The notes below the pieces were generated by a model. The model saw nothing but the letters and a program-made list of their open reading frames with translations, was not told the origin of the DNA and did not search any database. From positions 1,612,001 to 1,676,000 of the forward strand of contig CAZHDY010000001.1 of assembly GCA_964531025.1 (NCBI GenBank): a stretch of 64,000 nucleotides of DNA. The letters are read 5' to 3'. Within the stretch, counting starts at the first letter, position 1; every line of letters starts with the position of its first letter. This stretch comes from CALMEC01 sp964531025 (lineage in GTDB: Bacteria > Actinomycetota > Thermoleophilia > Miltoncostaeales > Miltoncostaeaceae). The position numbers were made by a program, and so were the translations under genes. Shown one piece after another: positions 1-9,115 of this stretch.

Positions 1-2
1 TG

Positions 3-59
3 GTTGACCACTTCGCGGTCGACCTCGCCCGGCGTCAGTGGTCGGAGGTGCTCGGATGA
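3..59 (+). CDS. 3' end of an upstream gene (partial)
   Basis: An open frame enters from the left edge and stops at TGA 57-59, giving 18 residues (VDHFAVDLARRQWSEVLG). The TGA overlaps the likely ATG of the next gene as ATGA, the coupling seen throughout this window. The frame is G/C-biased at third positions and the residue mix looks like a protein C-terminus. The product cannot be named; a glycan-locus enzyme is a guess from context only. Confidence 0.5.
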   Translation, partial: VDHFAVDLARRQWSEVLG

Positions 60-1261
60 GGCTCGGCTGGGGCAGGATTCGCCGGACGCTGGCTGGTCGT
101 TCGACTCCATCCGCTCGAAGGCGCGGAAAGGATCCCTGGGAGGTTGAGTCGAGGCTGGATCGCATCATTGCCGAGATGCATGTGACGCGGGCCATGATGC
201 TCGCCGAGGTCGCCGATCAGCACGAGACGCTCGCTGAGCTCCACGAAGGGGTCTCGGACGACATGCGGGCGGAGTTCGATCGTCTCGATGCGTTCGTCGC
301 CTATCACTCCGAGGTCTTGACACGTCGGATCGACTCGCTTCAGGACGACATGCGGGCGGAGTTCGAGCGTCTCGATGCGTCCGTTGCTTCTCGCTCCGAG
401 GCCTTGGCACGTCGGATCGACTCGCTCCAGTCGGCGGTGGACCTCACTCGGATGGTGCCGGTCATGAAGGATCTCGATGTCCTCGTGACGACGGGAGTCG
501 GTGACCTCATCATCCCGTCACACGAGGTCGGTCTTATCGCCTTCCTTGGCCGGCACGGCACCGACGACTACGAGCTGGGCGTGCGGTCCTTGATGGCGAA
601 CACCCTCGGGCCGGGCGATACCGTCGTCGATGTCGGCGCGAACGTCGGCGTCATGACCCTGACGGCACTGAACCACGTGGCTCCGGGTGGCCGCGTCATC
701 TCCTTCGAGCCCAGTCCGGACATCGCACGAGTGCTGGCGAGGACGATCGATCTCAACGGGTACGGGGACAGGTGCGACGTCCATCAGCACGCCATCGGCG
801 CGAGCGTGGGTGAGATGAGCCTGGTGATCTCGGACCATTCGCCGCTTTCGCACCGTGCCCGTGAGGACTCCGAGCCGTCGGAGGCGACGATCGTCACGCA
901 GTCGACGCTCGACGAGATGATCGATCCAGAACTGCGGGTGGCACTCGTGAAGGTCGACGTGGAGGGTGACGAGGCTGCCGTCTGGCGCGGTAGCCGCCTG
1001 TTCCGCGAACGCAATCCCTCCGCTGGCTTCGTCCTCGAGTGGTCGGTGTCCAACGCGGGTGCGGCGAACGAGTCGCTCGAGGCGCTTCGCGACGAGATCG
1101 AGGCCGACGGCTATCTGATCGGGGTGATCGAGGATACGGGGGGATTGGGTCCTCTCGTAGCGGACGCGACGTCGTGGGAGGGTCTCAACGTCTTCGTCGC
1201 CCGCCGGATCGCAGATGTGCGACGGCCGCCGGGATTCGCCGACCTGCCGGAGCCCGGCTGA
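56..1261 (+). CDS. FkbM-family SAM-dependent methyltransferase with coiled-coil N-terminus
   Basis: About 401 aa. The C-terminal half is a class I methyltransferase of FkbM type: motif I DTVVDVGANVGVMTLTAL near residue 191, then FEPSP and VDVEGDE motifs. FkbM enzymes O-methylate sugars or other small hydroxyls, and the glycan locus supports a sugar substrate. The first ~140 residues are charged and helical, with a 29-residue unit repeated twice in tandem (DNA period 87 bp, starting near 257 and 344), probably a coiled coil. I start at ATG 56 because GGAGG (44-48) lies 7 nt upstream; a GTG at 38 in the same frame is the alternative. The ATG overlaps the stop of the preceding gene. Confidence 0.85.
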   Translation: MRLGWGRIRRTLAGRSTPSARRRGKDPWEVESRLDRIIAEMHVTRAMMLAEVADQHETLAELHEGVSDDMRAEFDRLDAFVAYHSEVLTRRIDSLQDDMRAEFERLDASVASRSEALARRIDSLQSAVDLTRMVPVMKDLDVLVTTGVGDLIIPSHEVGLIAFLGRHGTDDYELGVRSLMANTLGPGDTVVDVGANVGVMTLTALNHVAPGGRVISFEPSPDIARVLARTIDLNGYGDRCDVHQHAIGASVGEMSLVISDHSPLSHRAREDSEPSEATIVTQSTLDEMIDPELRVALVKVDVEGDEAAVWRGSRLFRERNPSAGFVLEWSVSNAGAANESLEALRDEIEADGYLIGVIEDTGGLGPLVADATSWEGLNVFVARRIADVRRPPGFADLPEPG

Positions 1262-1353
1262 GGGGCAGGTTCAGTCTGCGGAGGTCCCTCGGGGTCCGGA
1301 TCGTGTCGGCGCGGTTGCGGACCATCTCGAGGTCGTGAGGCCGTGAGCGGGCG

Positions 1354-1806
1354 TCAGCGCGCTTGGTCCGGGCGGCCGAGGATGAGCCGTCCACCCAGGT
1401 AGTTCAGCGGGGCGGTCACCGCGATGGTCGCGAGGAAGGTGATCCAGGGTGGCATCTCGGCCACGATGGACATGGCGTGGACAACGACCTCGCCGACGAG
1501 CAGTACGACGACGTACCAGGTGGCGAAGAGGGCTCGTCCGCCTGCAGATCGCCGGCCGCGGAACACATAATTGGACGAGGCCACGGTGGTGAACGCGACG
1601 CCGACGACGTACGCGATCACGTAGGCGATCCTTGGATCGATGATCGTGGCGAGACCGATGAACACCAGGCCGGAGATGATGGTGTTCGCCGTTCCGACGA
1701 GCACGAACCGGGCCGGCTCCGGCAGCCCATAGAGGACGCCTGGGAGTCGGCCGGTCTGGTGATGCGACGGATCGGCCGGCGGCCGAGGGTGCCCTTCGCC
1801 ACTCAT
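1354..1806 (-). CDS. GtrA-like polytopic membrane protein
   Basis: About 150 aa with four hydrophobic segments, matching the GtrA/DPMS-type family (PARFVLVGTANTIISGLVF, then YVIAYVVGVAFTTVASSNYVF and a C-terminal PLNYLGGRLIL). Family members are small inner-membrane proteins thought to help flip or stabilise polyprenyl-linked sugars for glycosyltransferases. The frame stays open far upstream, but that part is antisense-like filler overlapping the ABC ATPase gene, so I start at ATG 1804-1806, which gives the usual family length. It lies 59 nt downstream of the ABC ATPase gene on the same strand and is convergent with the FkbM gene. No clear ribosome binding site is visible. Confidence 0.8.
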   Translation of the reverse strand: MSGEGHPRPPADPSHHQTGRLPGVLYGLPEPARFVLVGTANTIISGLVFIGLATIIDPRIAYVIAYVVGVAFTTVASSNYVFRGRRSAGGRALFATWYVVVLLVGEVVVHAMSIVAEMPPWITFLATIAVTAPLNYLGGRLILGRPDQAR

Positions 1807-1865
1807 CTCAGGCTCTTCGGGGATCCCTCTGCGCGTCGATGGTGAGTGCACGCATTCCTCGTGCA

Positions 1866-3125
1866 CTATCTCTGAACCGTTCGAACCTCGAACCGCCCGT
1901 CGAAGTCGACGATCCCATTCGCACGGCTCTGGGGGAACACACTGAACTCGTGCGCGTTCTCCGACGCGTGGAACGTGGTGCGGCCCTCCAGGTCCGCCAG
2001 AGAGAAGTCGAGCGAGAACCTGCCCTCCAGCAACGGCAGCCGGGGAATCGCGAATCGCAGGACTCCCGACTCGTGACCGGGGAGCAGAATCGCCTCGTTC
2101 TCCGTCGTCGTGCCGAAGCAGTGAACTCCGTCCATCGTCTTGACGGCGAACGCGAAGTTGAGGGATTCGACGGGTGTGTGGACGGTGTACTCGATCTCGA
2201 GCGCGATCGATTCGCCGCTGTAGAACGAACTGGCCTCCGCTCCGTCCTCCTTGCACAGGCGGAATGCGGTGACCGTGACGTCACGGGTTCCCCAGCTGCC
2301 GTCCTCGGATTCGGTCACGGATGCCGTTCCGATGCTTCCGGTGCGGCTCTCGGTCTCGGCGAGGAGGCGGTGGTACTCCGCCATGACCTCGCGGGGGACG
2401 CTGTCGATCAGGCACGTTCCGTGCTCCATGAGAATGGCCCGGCCGCAGATGCGCTCGACGGCGAAGGCATCGTGCGAGACGAACACGATGGTCCCGCCGT
2501 GGCGCCGGAACTCGTACATGCGACCCAGGCACTTTCTCTGAAAGGCCTCGTCACCGACCGCGAACACCTCGTCGAGGAGCATGATGTCGGCGCGGACATG
2601 GCTCGCGATCGCGAACGCGAGACGCATGTGCATGCCGCTGCTGTACGTGCGGACCGGCGAGTCGATGAAGTCCTCGACCTCGGCGAACGCGACGATCTCA
2701 TCGAACTTCCTGGTGACCTCCCGCTCGGACATCCCGAAGATGGCGGCGTTCAGGAAGACGTTCTCGCGGCCGCTGAAGTCGGGATGGAACCCCGCACCCA
2801 GCTCGAGCATCGACGCGATCGTCCCGCCGGTCCGGACGGTGCCGGTGGTGGGAGACATGATCCCGGCGATCAGCTTCAGGATCGTGCTCTTGCCCGAGCC
2901 GTTGCGTCCGACGATGCCGACCGATGCACCCGGCTCGATGGAGAGATCGATGTCGCGGAGTGCCCAGAAGTCCTTGGTCTCCACCCCGGTGCGGCGCAAG
3001 AACTGTGTCTTGAGCGTACGATTCTGCGCGTGCTGGATCCGGAAGCGGCGGGAGACCCCGTCCAGACGGATGGCGCCTGGTGGAAGTCGCTTCATCGACT
3101 GACTCCGTGTGCGTTCTTCAGACAT
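1866..3125 (-). CDS. ABC polysaccharide exporter ATPase (Wzt/TagH type) with C-terminal glycan-binding-like domain
   Basis: 419 aa. Walker A GRNGSGKS at 73-80, signature YSSGM at 161-165, Walker B IMLLDE at 181-186 and H-loop His218 are all present. The extra C-terminal ~165 residues form a beta-rich domain like the Wzt C-terminal domain that recognises the glycan terminus. The protein should energise export of a polyprenyl-linked polysaccharide with the permease at 3141. Unusually, the two subunits are divergent rather than co-transcribed. A TAGAAT -10 box (3135-3140, minus strand) ends 9 nt before the ATG, suggesting a nearly leaderless transcript. An internal start at Met11 (MKRLPPG) is possible. 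Confidence 0.9.
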   Translation of the reverse strand: MSEERTRSQSMKRLPPGAIRLDGVSRRFRIQHAQNRTLKTQFLRRTGVETKDFWALRDIDLSIEPGASVGIVGRNGSGKSTILKLIAGIMSPTTGTVRTGGTIASMLELGAGFHPDFSGRENVFLNAAIFGMSEREVTRKFDEIVAFAEVEDFIDSPVRTYSSGMHMRLAFAIASHVRADIMLLDEVFAVGDEAFQRKCLGRMYEFRRHGGTIVFVSHDAFAVERICGRAILMEHGTCLIDSVPREVMAEYHRLLAETESRTGSIGTASVTESEDGSWGTRDVTVTAFRLCKEDGAEASSFYSGESIALEIEYTVHTPVESLNFAFAVKTMDGVHCFGTTTENEAILLPGHESGVLRFAIPRLPLLEGRFSLDFSLADLEGRTTFHASENAHEFSVFPQSRANGIVDFDGRFEVRTVQR

Positions 3126-3140
3126 CGATCCACCATTCTA

Positions 3141-4016
3141 ATGAGGGTAGGGCAATCGCCTGTGATTGAAGTGACCACCGATCCGAACACCGAGTTGACA
3201 GCGACCCCGGGTCGGCTGTCCGGGGGGCGGTGGGCCGAGTACCGGCGCTTCAGCCCGCTCCTTCGGAACCTGGTCAAGCGCGAGGTCCGCCAGAAGTACA
3301 AGGGATCGCTCTTTGGAATCCTTTGGACACTGGTGAACCCCATTATCCTGGTCGCCACGTACGCGGCGATGTTCCACTATGTCTGGCGGGTCGTCGACGT
3401 ACCGCACTATGCGTGGTTCCTGTTCACGGGACTCGCCGCCTGGACGTTTTTCGCCGGCGGCGTCCAACAGGCGGCGAGCAGCATGGTGGCGAACGCGAAC
3501 CTTGTGAAGAAGGTCCGTTTCCCGCGCGAGTTCGTGCCGTTCACCGCGGTCGCATCCAACGGCGTCACCGCCGGCGCGATGCTGCTGATCGCGATCGTCG
3601 GATGCCAGATCGTCGACGGCCGTGTTCACGGGCAACTGGTCGTGCTTCCCTTCTTTCTGATCTGCCTGGCGGCCTTCACGCTCGGCGTGGGCATGATCCT
3701 GTCCGTGCTCAACGTGTTCTTCCGCGACGTCGAGCACATCTTTGCGGCCATCACCGTGCCCTGGTTCTTCCTCACGCCGATCTTCTACACGTACGAAGCG
3801 CTGCCGGGGCTGCGGATCGACGAGGACATCCTCAGGATCGCCTACTTCGCCAATCCGGCGACGCCGTTCATCTCCGGCGTACGTGAGATCGTCTATGCGG
3901 GCGTGTGGCCCGACTGGGCCGACTGGGTCTACTGCGGGGGTGTCGGATTCGGTGCGCTCCTGATCGGCTTCCTGGTCTTCCGGCGGCTGGAAGGTGAGGT
4001 CGCCGTGGCCCTGTAG
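3141..4016 (+). CDS. ABC-2 type polysaccharide export permease (Wzm/TagG type)
   Basis: 291 aa with about six membrane segments. The N-terminal amphipathic stretch before TM1 (LVKREVRQKYKGSLFGILWT) is the hallmark of Wzm/TagG permeases, and the FFRDVEHI and FFLTPIFYT motifs also fit ABC2_membrane proteins. It forms the channel of the exporter whose ATPase is encoded divergently at 1866-3125. The start is ATG 3141 or GTG 3162; the second has a purine-rich AGGGTAGGG ahead of it. The frame extends far upstream, but that part is antisense to the ATPase gene and is not used. Only 15-36 bp separate the two divergent starts. Confidence 0.88.
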   Translation: MRVGQSPVIEVTTDPNTELTATPGRLSGGRWAEYRRFSPLLRNLVKREVRQKYKGSLFGILWTLVNPIILVATYAAMFHYVWRVVDVPHYAWFLFTGLAAWTFFAGGVQQAASSMVANANLVKKVRFPREFVPFTAVASNGVTAGAMLLIAIVGCQIVDGRVHGQLVVLPFFLICLAAFTLGVGMILSVLNVFFRDVEHIFAAITVPWFFLTPIFYTYEALPGLRIDEDILRIAYFANPATPFISGVREIVYAGVWPDWADWVYCGGVGFGALLIGFLVFRRLEGEVAVAL

Positions 4017-4054
4017 GGTCGACGGGTAGGCCGTGAGAGACAGGAGCAGTGTCT

Positions 4055-5047
4055 GTGAGTGAGGATCGCACCACGGTGGGGGAGTCCATCGACGTCGCGG
4101 CGTTGATGGAGAGTCTTCGGACCCGGGTCGCCCAGAAGAAGGCGAGGGGCCACTACTCCATCGACGAGCTGATGATGGACCACGTGACCGACGAGCCCAT
4201 CGAATCGCGCGACGTGGAGCGTCTCCGCGACCTCGCGGCCAAGCTGCCGGACATGGGTGTGGGACCGTCGACCAAGCCGATCATCGGGCCGGTGGTGTCG
4301 AAGGTCAAACGTACGCTCGTGGCGGGTACCAGCGAGCCGCTCCTGCGGATGTATTCGGAGATGAGCGAGTTCAACACCGCGCTTCTCCGCTATGTGTCGG
4401 ATCTGAGCCGGGAGGTCGCTGCGCTCAAGCGGCAGGTGGTCGCCCTCGGAGGCACCGACGCGCGGGAGGCCTCGCGCGATGACGACGCCCGGCGTCTCGC
4501 CGCGGAGTCGACGCGATTCCTCGGATCCGACGCGGTTTCGGCCAGGATCCGGACGCTTCTCACCGATGCTTCCCCGGCGCTGCAGATCGGGGTGGGCGAC
4601 GACGGCCTGGTGAGTGGCGTCGATGGTCTTTCAGGGGTCGAGGCGCACCGGGACCAAGCCTCGGACACTGCCGCCGAGCATCTCATCTGGGACGATCCGC
4701 TGACCGTCTTCGAGAAGCTGCACGGGGATGCCGTAGGGGGAGTCGTGATCGTCGATGTCGTCGAGCGGGTCACGCTGCGCTACGTGGACGCTCTCCTGGC
4801 TGAGGCGGCGCGGGCTCTTCGCGGGGATGGCATCGTCCTCGTGGTCGGTCTCGAGCCGGACGCGCCGGATGCCGTCGCCGATGTCGTGACTGAGGGCGGA
4901 TTCCCTCGGCGGGCGGTTCCCGCGGAAATCGTTGCGCGTACGCTGGAGTCGGCGGGGTTCTCGGCTGTCGGGATCGAGCATCCGGACGGTGAGACGGAGG
5001 GGTCGGCCCGGAGGACGCGCCACTACATCGTGCATGCCCGGAGTTAG
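4055..5047 (+). CDS. Methyltransferase-like protein of glycan cluster, degenerate
   Basis: About 330 aa, not confidently recognised. Residues ~1-130 are polar and helical (for example TALLRYVSDLSREVAALKRQ). The C-terminal half looks like the later part of a class I methyltransferase fold (VIVDVVERVTLRYVDALLAE, then a GDGIVLVVGL strand and a C-terminal strand pair), but no clear glycine-rich SAM motif I is visible, so activity is doubtful. Start GTG 4055 is preferred because AGGAG (4042-4046) lies 8 nt upstream; GTG 4049 is too close. It lies 38 nt after the permease and overlaps the next glycosyltransferase by 14 nt. Confidence 0.7.
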   Translation: MSEDRTTVGESIDVAALMESLRTRVAQKKARGHYSIDELMMDHVTDEPIESRDVERLRDLAAKLPDMGVGPSTKPIIGPVVSKVKRTLVAGTSEPLLRMYSEMSEFNTALLRYVSDLSREVAALKRQVVALGGTDAREASRDDDARRLAAESTRFLGSDAVSARIRTLLTDASPALQIGVGDDGLVSGVDGLSGVEAHRDQASDTAAEHLIWDDPLTVFEKLHGDAVGGVVIVDVVERVTLRYVDALLAEAARALRGDGIVLVVGLEPDAPDAVADVVTEGGFPRRAVPAEIVARTLESAGFSAVGIEHPDGETEGSARRTRHYIVHARS

Positions 5048-6224
5048 TCCGCGGATCGCATTCGTGGTCCCGCGGTACGGTCCCGGCGTCGTGGGCGGTG
5101 CGGAGACCCTGTGCCGACTCCAGGCCGAGAACCTGGCGGCACACGGCGTCGATGTCGAGGTGCTCACCACCTGCGCACTCGACCACTTCACTTGGGAGAA
5201 CGCCCTTCCGCAGGGTGAGGAGCGGATCAACGGCGTGACGGTCCGCCGGTTCGAGGTCGAGACCCGTCGTGACAACGACCGGTGGCTCTCGCTCCATGCC
5301 GGCATCGACCTGAACGCGCCGCAGACGTACGCCGATCAGCTGGAGTGGATGGCCAACTCGGTCTGGTCACCGGGACTCCAGCGACTCATCGACGATCGTT
5401 CTCGGTACGACTGGATCCTTCCCGTGCCGTACCTGTTCGGCACGACGTACTGGGCGGCCGTCAGCAGACCCGAACGCTGCTGTCCGATTCCCTGCGTTCA
5501 CGATGAGGCCCACGCCTGGACGCCGCTGGTCCGGTCGATGCTGTCCCGCGTGCGCGGATGCCTGCTCAACTCGACGGGCGAGGCAGAGCTCTTCCAGCGT
5601 CTTGCGCCCACGGGCACATGGGCGCTGGGCGGTGTGGGTTACCACGACCGGCCGTTGCCGTCAGATGGCTCTGTGCGGGCCTTCTGCGGTGCGAGGGCCA
5701 TCGAGCCCGGCTACCTGCTCTACGCCGGCCGGCGGGAGGTCGCCAAGGGCGTGCCGATGCTCTTCGCCCACTACGCTGCCTACCGGCGCATGAATCCGGA
5801 CGCGCCTCCGCTGGCGCTCATGGGGTCGGGCGATCTTCCGATCCCCGAGGAGATCGCCCCGCACGTCATCGATCTCGGGTTCGTGGATGACGCCGACATG
5901 GCGGCGGCGTACGCGGGCGCTTCCGTGTTCATCCACCCGTCGCGGTTGGAGAGTCTGGGAATGGTGCTGCTGGAGTCGTGGCTGGCGGGCACCGCGGCAC
6001 TGGTCAACGCCGAATCGGACGTGCTGCGCAGGCACTGCGAGGACTCCGACGGTGGACTGTGGTTCGACGACGAGGACACCTTTGTCGCGGCGCTCGACGC
6101 CATCGTGCGTGACGACGCACTGCGGGAGTCCCTGGCGCGCGCCGGCCGCGCCTATGTGCGGACCGAGTTCTCGTGGGATGCCGTGCGCACGCGGATGCTG
6201 GGTGCGCTGGAGGAGTGGGCATGA
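5034..6224 (+). CDS. GT4-type glycosyltransferase (GT-B fold)
   Basis: 396 aa. The N-terminal Rossmann start PRIAFVVPRYGPGVVGGAE carries the glycine-rich acceptor-side motif of GT4 enzymes. The C-terminal domain has YLLYAGRREVAKG and the E-x7-E donor-binding motif ESLGMVLLE. It should transfer a nucleotide sugar to a growing glycan on the cytoplasmic face of the membrane. ATG 5034 overlaps the previous gene by 14 nt, and the stop overlaps the next ATG (ATGA). The donor and acceptor cannot be told from sequence. Confidence 0.85.
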   Translation: MPGVSPRIAFVVPRYGPGVVGGAETLCRLQAENLAAHGVDVEVLTTCALDHFTWENALPQGEERINGVTVRRFEVETRRDNDRWLSLHAGIDLNAPQTYADQLEWMANSVWSPGLQRLIDDRSRYDWILPVPYLFGTTYWAAVSRPERCCPIPCVHDEAHAWTPLVRSMLSRVRGCLLNSTGEAELFQRLAPTGTWALGGVGYHDRPLPSDGSVRAFCGARAIEPGYLLYAGRREVAKGVPMLFAHYAAYRRMNPDAPPLALMGSGDLPIPEEIAPHVIDLGFVDDADMAAAYAGASVFIHPSRLESLGMVLLESWLAGTAALVNAESDVLRRHCEDSDGGLWFDDEDTFVAALDAIVRDDALRESLARAGRAYVRTEFSWDAVRTRMLGALEEWA

Positions 6225-7279
6225 GCGCTGCGGCCCACATCGTCGTCACCGGGTTCGTCCGGCGGGACGCCATCTCCAACCACGTGCTGCAGGAACAGCA
6301 GGTACTTCAGGGGATGGGCATCCGCTGCGAGATCTTCGCCGACATGCGGTACGTCCAGGAGGATCTGCGCTCGATGGTGCACCCCGCGAGCCGGTGGGAC
6401 GACATCGCCCGTCCCGGTGACCTGGCCCTGCTGCACTACTCAATTTCCAGTGAGTCGATCGACCATGTGCTCGAACGCGCTGATCGTACGGCGATCGGCT
6501 ACCACAACATCACGCCCGCAGAACTCCTGTGGGAGTGGACCCCGGGACTGGCGCAGGTGTGCGCGATGGGCAGACGACGCCTGGGCGAGTTGGCAAACAT
6601 GGTCGACGGGTCCAGTGCCGACTCGGACTACAACGCGCAAGAACTCACCGAGTTGGGGTTTCCGGACCCGGCGGTGGTCGGCATCCTGCGCCCGCCCCTC
6701 CCGCCGCCGTTGCGTTCGACGCGCCGCGGCTCCCGTCGCCTCGAGCTTCTGTTCGTCGGGCGTGGCGTGCCCAACAAAGCGCTCCATCACCTGGTGATGA
6801 CGATGCACGCGATGAAGGACGTCGGGGTGGACGCCCACCTCACCCACATCGGCTCCTGGGGTGGCGCGGCGCTCTATGAGCGGTACTGTCGTCAGCTGGT
6901 CGACGATCTGGACCTGCATGACGAGGTGACGTTCCTGGGTTCTGTGAGCGACGGCCGGATGGCGACGGCCTACGCCGACGCCGACCTCTTCCTTTGCCTG
7001 TCGGACCACGAGGGTTTCTGCGTGCCGCTGGTGGAGGCCATGCACTACGACCTGCCGATCGTCGCCTACTCATCGTCGGCCGTGCCGTGGACCGCCGGTG
7101 ATGCCGCGCTGCTCCTCGACGAGAAGCCGCCCTCGCTTGTGGCCGAGGCCATCGTCGAGGTGGTCGAGAACCGCGCGCTTCGTGACCGGCTGGCCGAGGG
7201 ACGCGTCCACCAGCTGGCGTTCCATTCCGAGGAGGCGGTCACCGAGAGGCTTCTGGACCATCTGCGGGGGATCCTGTGA
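6221..7279 (+). CDS. GT4-type glycosyltransferase
   Basis: 352 aa, GT-B fold. The C-terminal donor domain is clear: LELLFVGRGVPNKALHHLV, then DADLFLCLSDHEGF with the E-x7-E motif EGFCVPLVE. The N-terminal domain is shorter and begins AAHIVVTGFVRRDAISNHVL. ATG 6221 overlaps the upstream stop and has GGAGG about 8 nt before it. The stop overlaps the GTG of the next gene, so 4055-7959 reads as one translationally coupled operon. Confidence 0.85.
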   Translation: MSAAAHIVVTGFVRRDAISNHVLQEQQVLQGMGIRCEIFADMRYVQEDLRSMVHPASRWDDIARPGDLALLHYSISSESIDHVLERADRTAIGYHNITPAELLWEWTPGLAQVCAMGRRRLGELANMVDGSSADSDYNAQELTELGFPDPAVVGILRPPLPPPLRSTRRGSRRLELLFVGRGVPNKALHHLVMTMHAMKDVGVDAHLTHIGSWGGAALYERYCRQLVDDLDLHDEVTFLGSVSDGRMATAYADADLFLCLSDHEGFCVPLVEAMHYDLPIVAYSSSAVPWTAGDAALLLDEKPPSLVAEAIVEVVENRALRDRLAEGRVHQLAFHSEEAVTERLLDHLRGIL

Positions 7280-7959
7280 GCGCGTCGTCACTCGCCAACG
7301 ACACGTTGCGCGGCTTCGCGCGCGAACTCTCGCGTGGGGTGCGCCGTGTGTGCGGAGGGGCGATCCGATTCGATGCCGGTGATCCCGATGTGCCGTATGT
7401 ACCGCTCATCGGTCCGGGCGGTCGCAGTGACCGGCAGCGGCTCGCCCTCGCGGCGGCTCCGACCATCGTGCTGTTCGACGAGTCGGAGTGGGCGTTCATG
7501 GGGGATGTCGTGCGTCCCGACGCTCAGGTCGTCGTGTGCGGACTGCCGGTACGAAAGGGTGGTCGGCGGGGCAGCTTCGACGCCCCCAACCCTCCGGAAC
7601 GGGCCGTCGGTGCCATGAATCTGGTCGCCGGACGGCAGACCCCCGGCCTCCCGGGTGTGACATGGGTCTGGGGTGCCGGAGTCACTCCGCTGCTCGATGC
7701 GCTCGCCGCCTGGGCGGACGGCCATGTGGTGGTGGCGCTGCCGGGGACGATGCCGAACCGCATCCTCACGCGTGGTGGTGTACTCGCGGCGCGGACGATT
7801 CTGGAGGCGATGGAGGCCACCTCGTTCGTCCAGTCCAACCCGGCGATCGCCAACGCGCTCGCGGTCCGGGGTTCCCGTGTCGCAGCCGCTCAGCCGTCGT
7901 TCGACGAGGTGTCCGACCGTGCCGCGGAGGCGGTGGTCCTCGCTTCGGGCCTCGTGTGA
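7276..7959 (+). CDS. Conserved-looking hypothetical protein of glycan operon
   Basis: 227 aa, not recognised. It begins at GTG 7276, which overlaps the upstream stop (GTGA). No signal peptide or membrane segment is visible. Alternating hydrophobic strands (PTIVLFDESEWAFMGDVV, DAQVVVCGLPV, HVVVALPGTM) suggest an alpha/beta fold, and the C-terminus is helical. The position at the end of a glycosyltransferase operon suggests a role in sugar transfer or its control, but no catalytic motif supports this. The stop is 18 nt from the convergent glycosyltransferase gene. Confidence 0.65.
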   Translation: MSASSLANDTLRGFARELSRGVRRVCGGAIRFDAGDPDVPYVPLIGPGGRSDRQRLALAAAPTIVLFDESEWAFMGDVVRPDAQVVVCGLPVRKGGRRGSFDAPNPPERAVGAMNLVAGRQTPGLPGVTWVWGAGVTPLLDALAAWADGHVVVALPGTMPNRILTRGGVLAARTILEAMEATSFVQSNPAIANALAVRGSRVAAAQPSFDEVSDRAAEAVVLASGLV

Positions 7960-7977
7960 CGCCGGTCGCGCGTCATC

Positions 7978-9078
7978 TCAGCGGCGGCGTATCGATTCCG
8001 CGATCTCCAGGTAGCGGTCCGCGCAGGTCTCCCAGCTGAAGCGCTGAGCGGCGCGTACCCGTGCCCGCTCGCCCAGGTCGCGTCGCCGCTCGCCGTCGGC
8101 GGTCAGCGCGGCGAGTGTCTCGGCCAGTCCCTCAGCGCCGCGGGCCAGGGGGAACGTGGCGGCGGTGTCGCCCACTACCTCGACGTTGGGTGCGTGATCG
8201 CTGACCACGAGGCATGCGCCCGCCGCCAGGGCCTCCACGATCACCGGGTGGGTTCCTCCGACCTCGGTCGGCGCGCACATGATCCCCGAGCGGTGCACGA
8301 GCTCCCCGTAGCCGGTGCCGAACACGTACCCGGGGAAGTGCACGTTCGGTCCCGCGCCACGCTTCAGGTCGTCGATGTACCCCTCGCTGTACGGCGCATC
8401 GCCGACAACGACCAGAGGCCAGTCCGTCCCGGAACGGCGATGGGCCTCCACCAGCAGGTGCGCGTTGTTCTCGGGCACCAGGCGTCCCACGAACAGGATG
8501 AAGCGGCCCGGTTCCACACCCAGCCGATCACACCACTCGGTGCCGCCGGGGTCCGGCAGGCTCGCGCCGTAGGGAATGGCCTCGATGCCGCGGCCGTAGC
8601 GCTCGCGGTAGCTCTCGGCCACGGCATCCGAATCCGTCACGGCCAGGGTCGCCACACGGGGCGCGATGCGTTCGGTCCACCGGAGGTACGCCTTGGCGGC
8701 GGCCGGCCACTTCGCGCGCTCGGAGTCCAGCCCGTCGATCTGGAGGACGCTCGGGATGAGCGCCGCCCGCGCCAGCGGCACCACAGGGGCGTTACCGGCG
8801 ATGAAGTACAGTGCGACGTCGGGTCGCTCACGGGTGACCATATGGCCCGTCGATATGACGGTATGTGCGAGGGTGTCGAGGTATTTGTTGCGGATCGTCG
8901 GCAGGTGCACCAGCCGCGCGCCGCGGTACTCGTGGTGGCGCTCGGTCATGTGCGGACGGCAGTAGACGACCACCTCGTGTCCGCGTTCGGCGAAGACGGC
9001 GGCCAGGTTCTCGACGGCGGTCTCGAACCCCGAGTACGCTGCCGGAATCCCGCGCGTCCCGATGAGGGCCAGTTTCAC
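7978..9078 (-). CDS. GT4-type glycosyltransferase with DUF1972-like N-terminus
   Basis: 366 aa. The start MKLALIGTRGIPAAYSGFE is the typical opening of rhamnosyl/glucosyltransferases with a DUF1972 N-terminal domain. The C-terminal donor domain has FILFVGRLVPENNAHLLVEA and a spaced Glu pair (APTEVGGTHPVIVEAL). It starts at GTG 9078. Upstream lies a REP-like inverted repeat and then the next minus-strand glycosyltransferase, so it may have its own promoter. It is convergent with the 7276 gene. Confidence 0.85.
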   Translation of the reverse strand: MKLALIGTRGIPAAYSGFETAVENLAAVFAERGHEVVVYCRPHMTERHHEYRGARLVHLPTIRNKYLDTLAHTVISTGHMVTRERPDVALYFIAGNAPVVPLARAALIPSVLQIDGLDSERAKWPAAAKAYLRWTERIAPRVATLAVTDSDAVAESYRERYGRGIEAIPYGASLPDPGGTEWCDRLGVEPGRFILFVGRLVPENNAHLLVEAHRRSGTDWPLVVVGDAPYSEGYIDDLKRGAGPNVHFPGYVFGTGYGELVHRSGIMCAPTEVGGTHPVIVEALAAGACLVVSDHAPNVEVVGDTAATFPLARGAEGLAETLAALTADGERRRDLGERARVRAAQRFSWETCADRYLEIAESIRRR

Positions 9079-9115
9079 GTTCGGTCCGTCCTCGTGGGCC
9101 CGCTGCCCTGGGCCC

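Noticed and set aside
1839..3140. N-terminal extension of the ABC permease frame
   Set aside because: It runs antisense through the ABC ATPase gene; family length is reached from ATG 3141.
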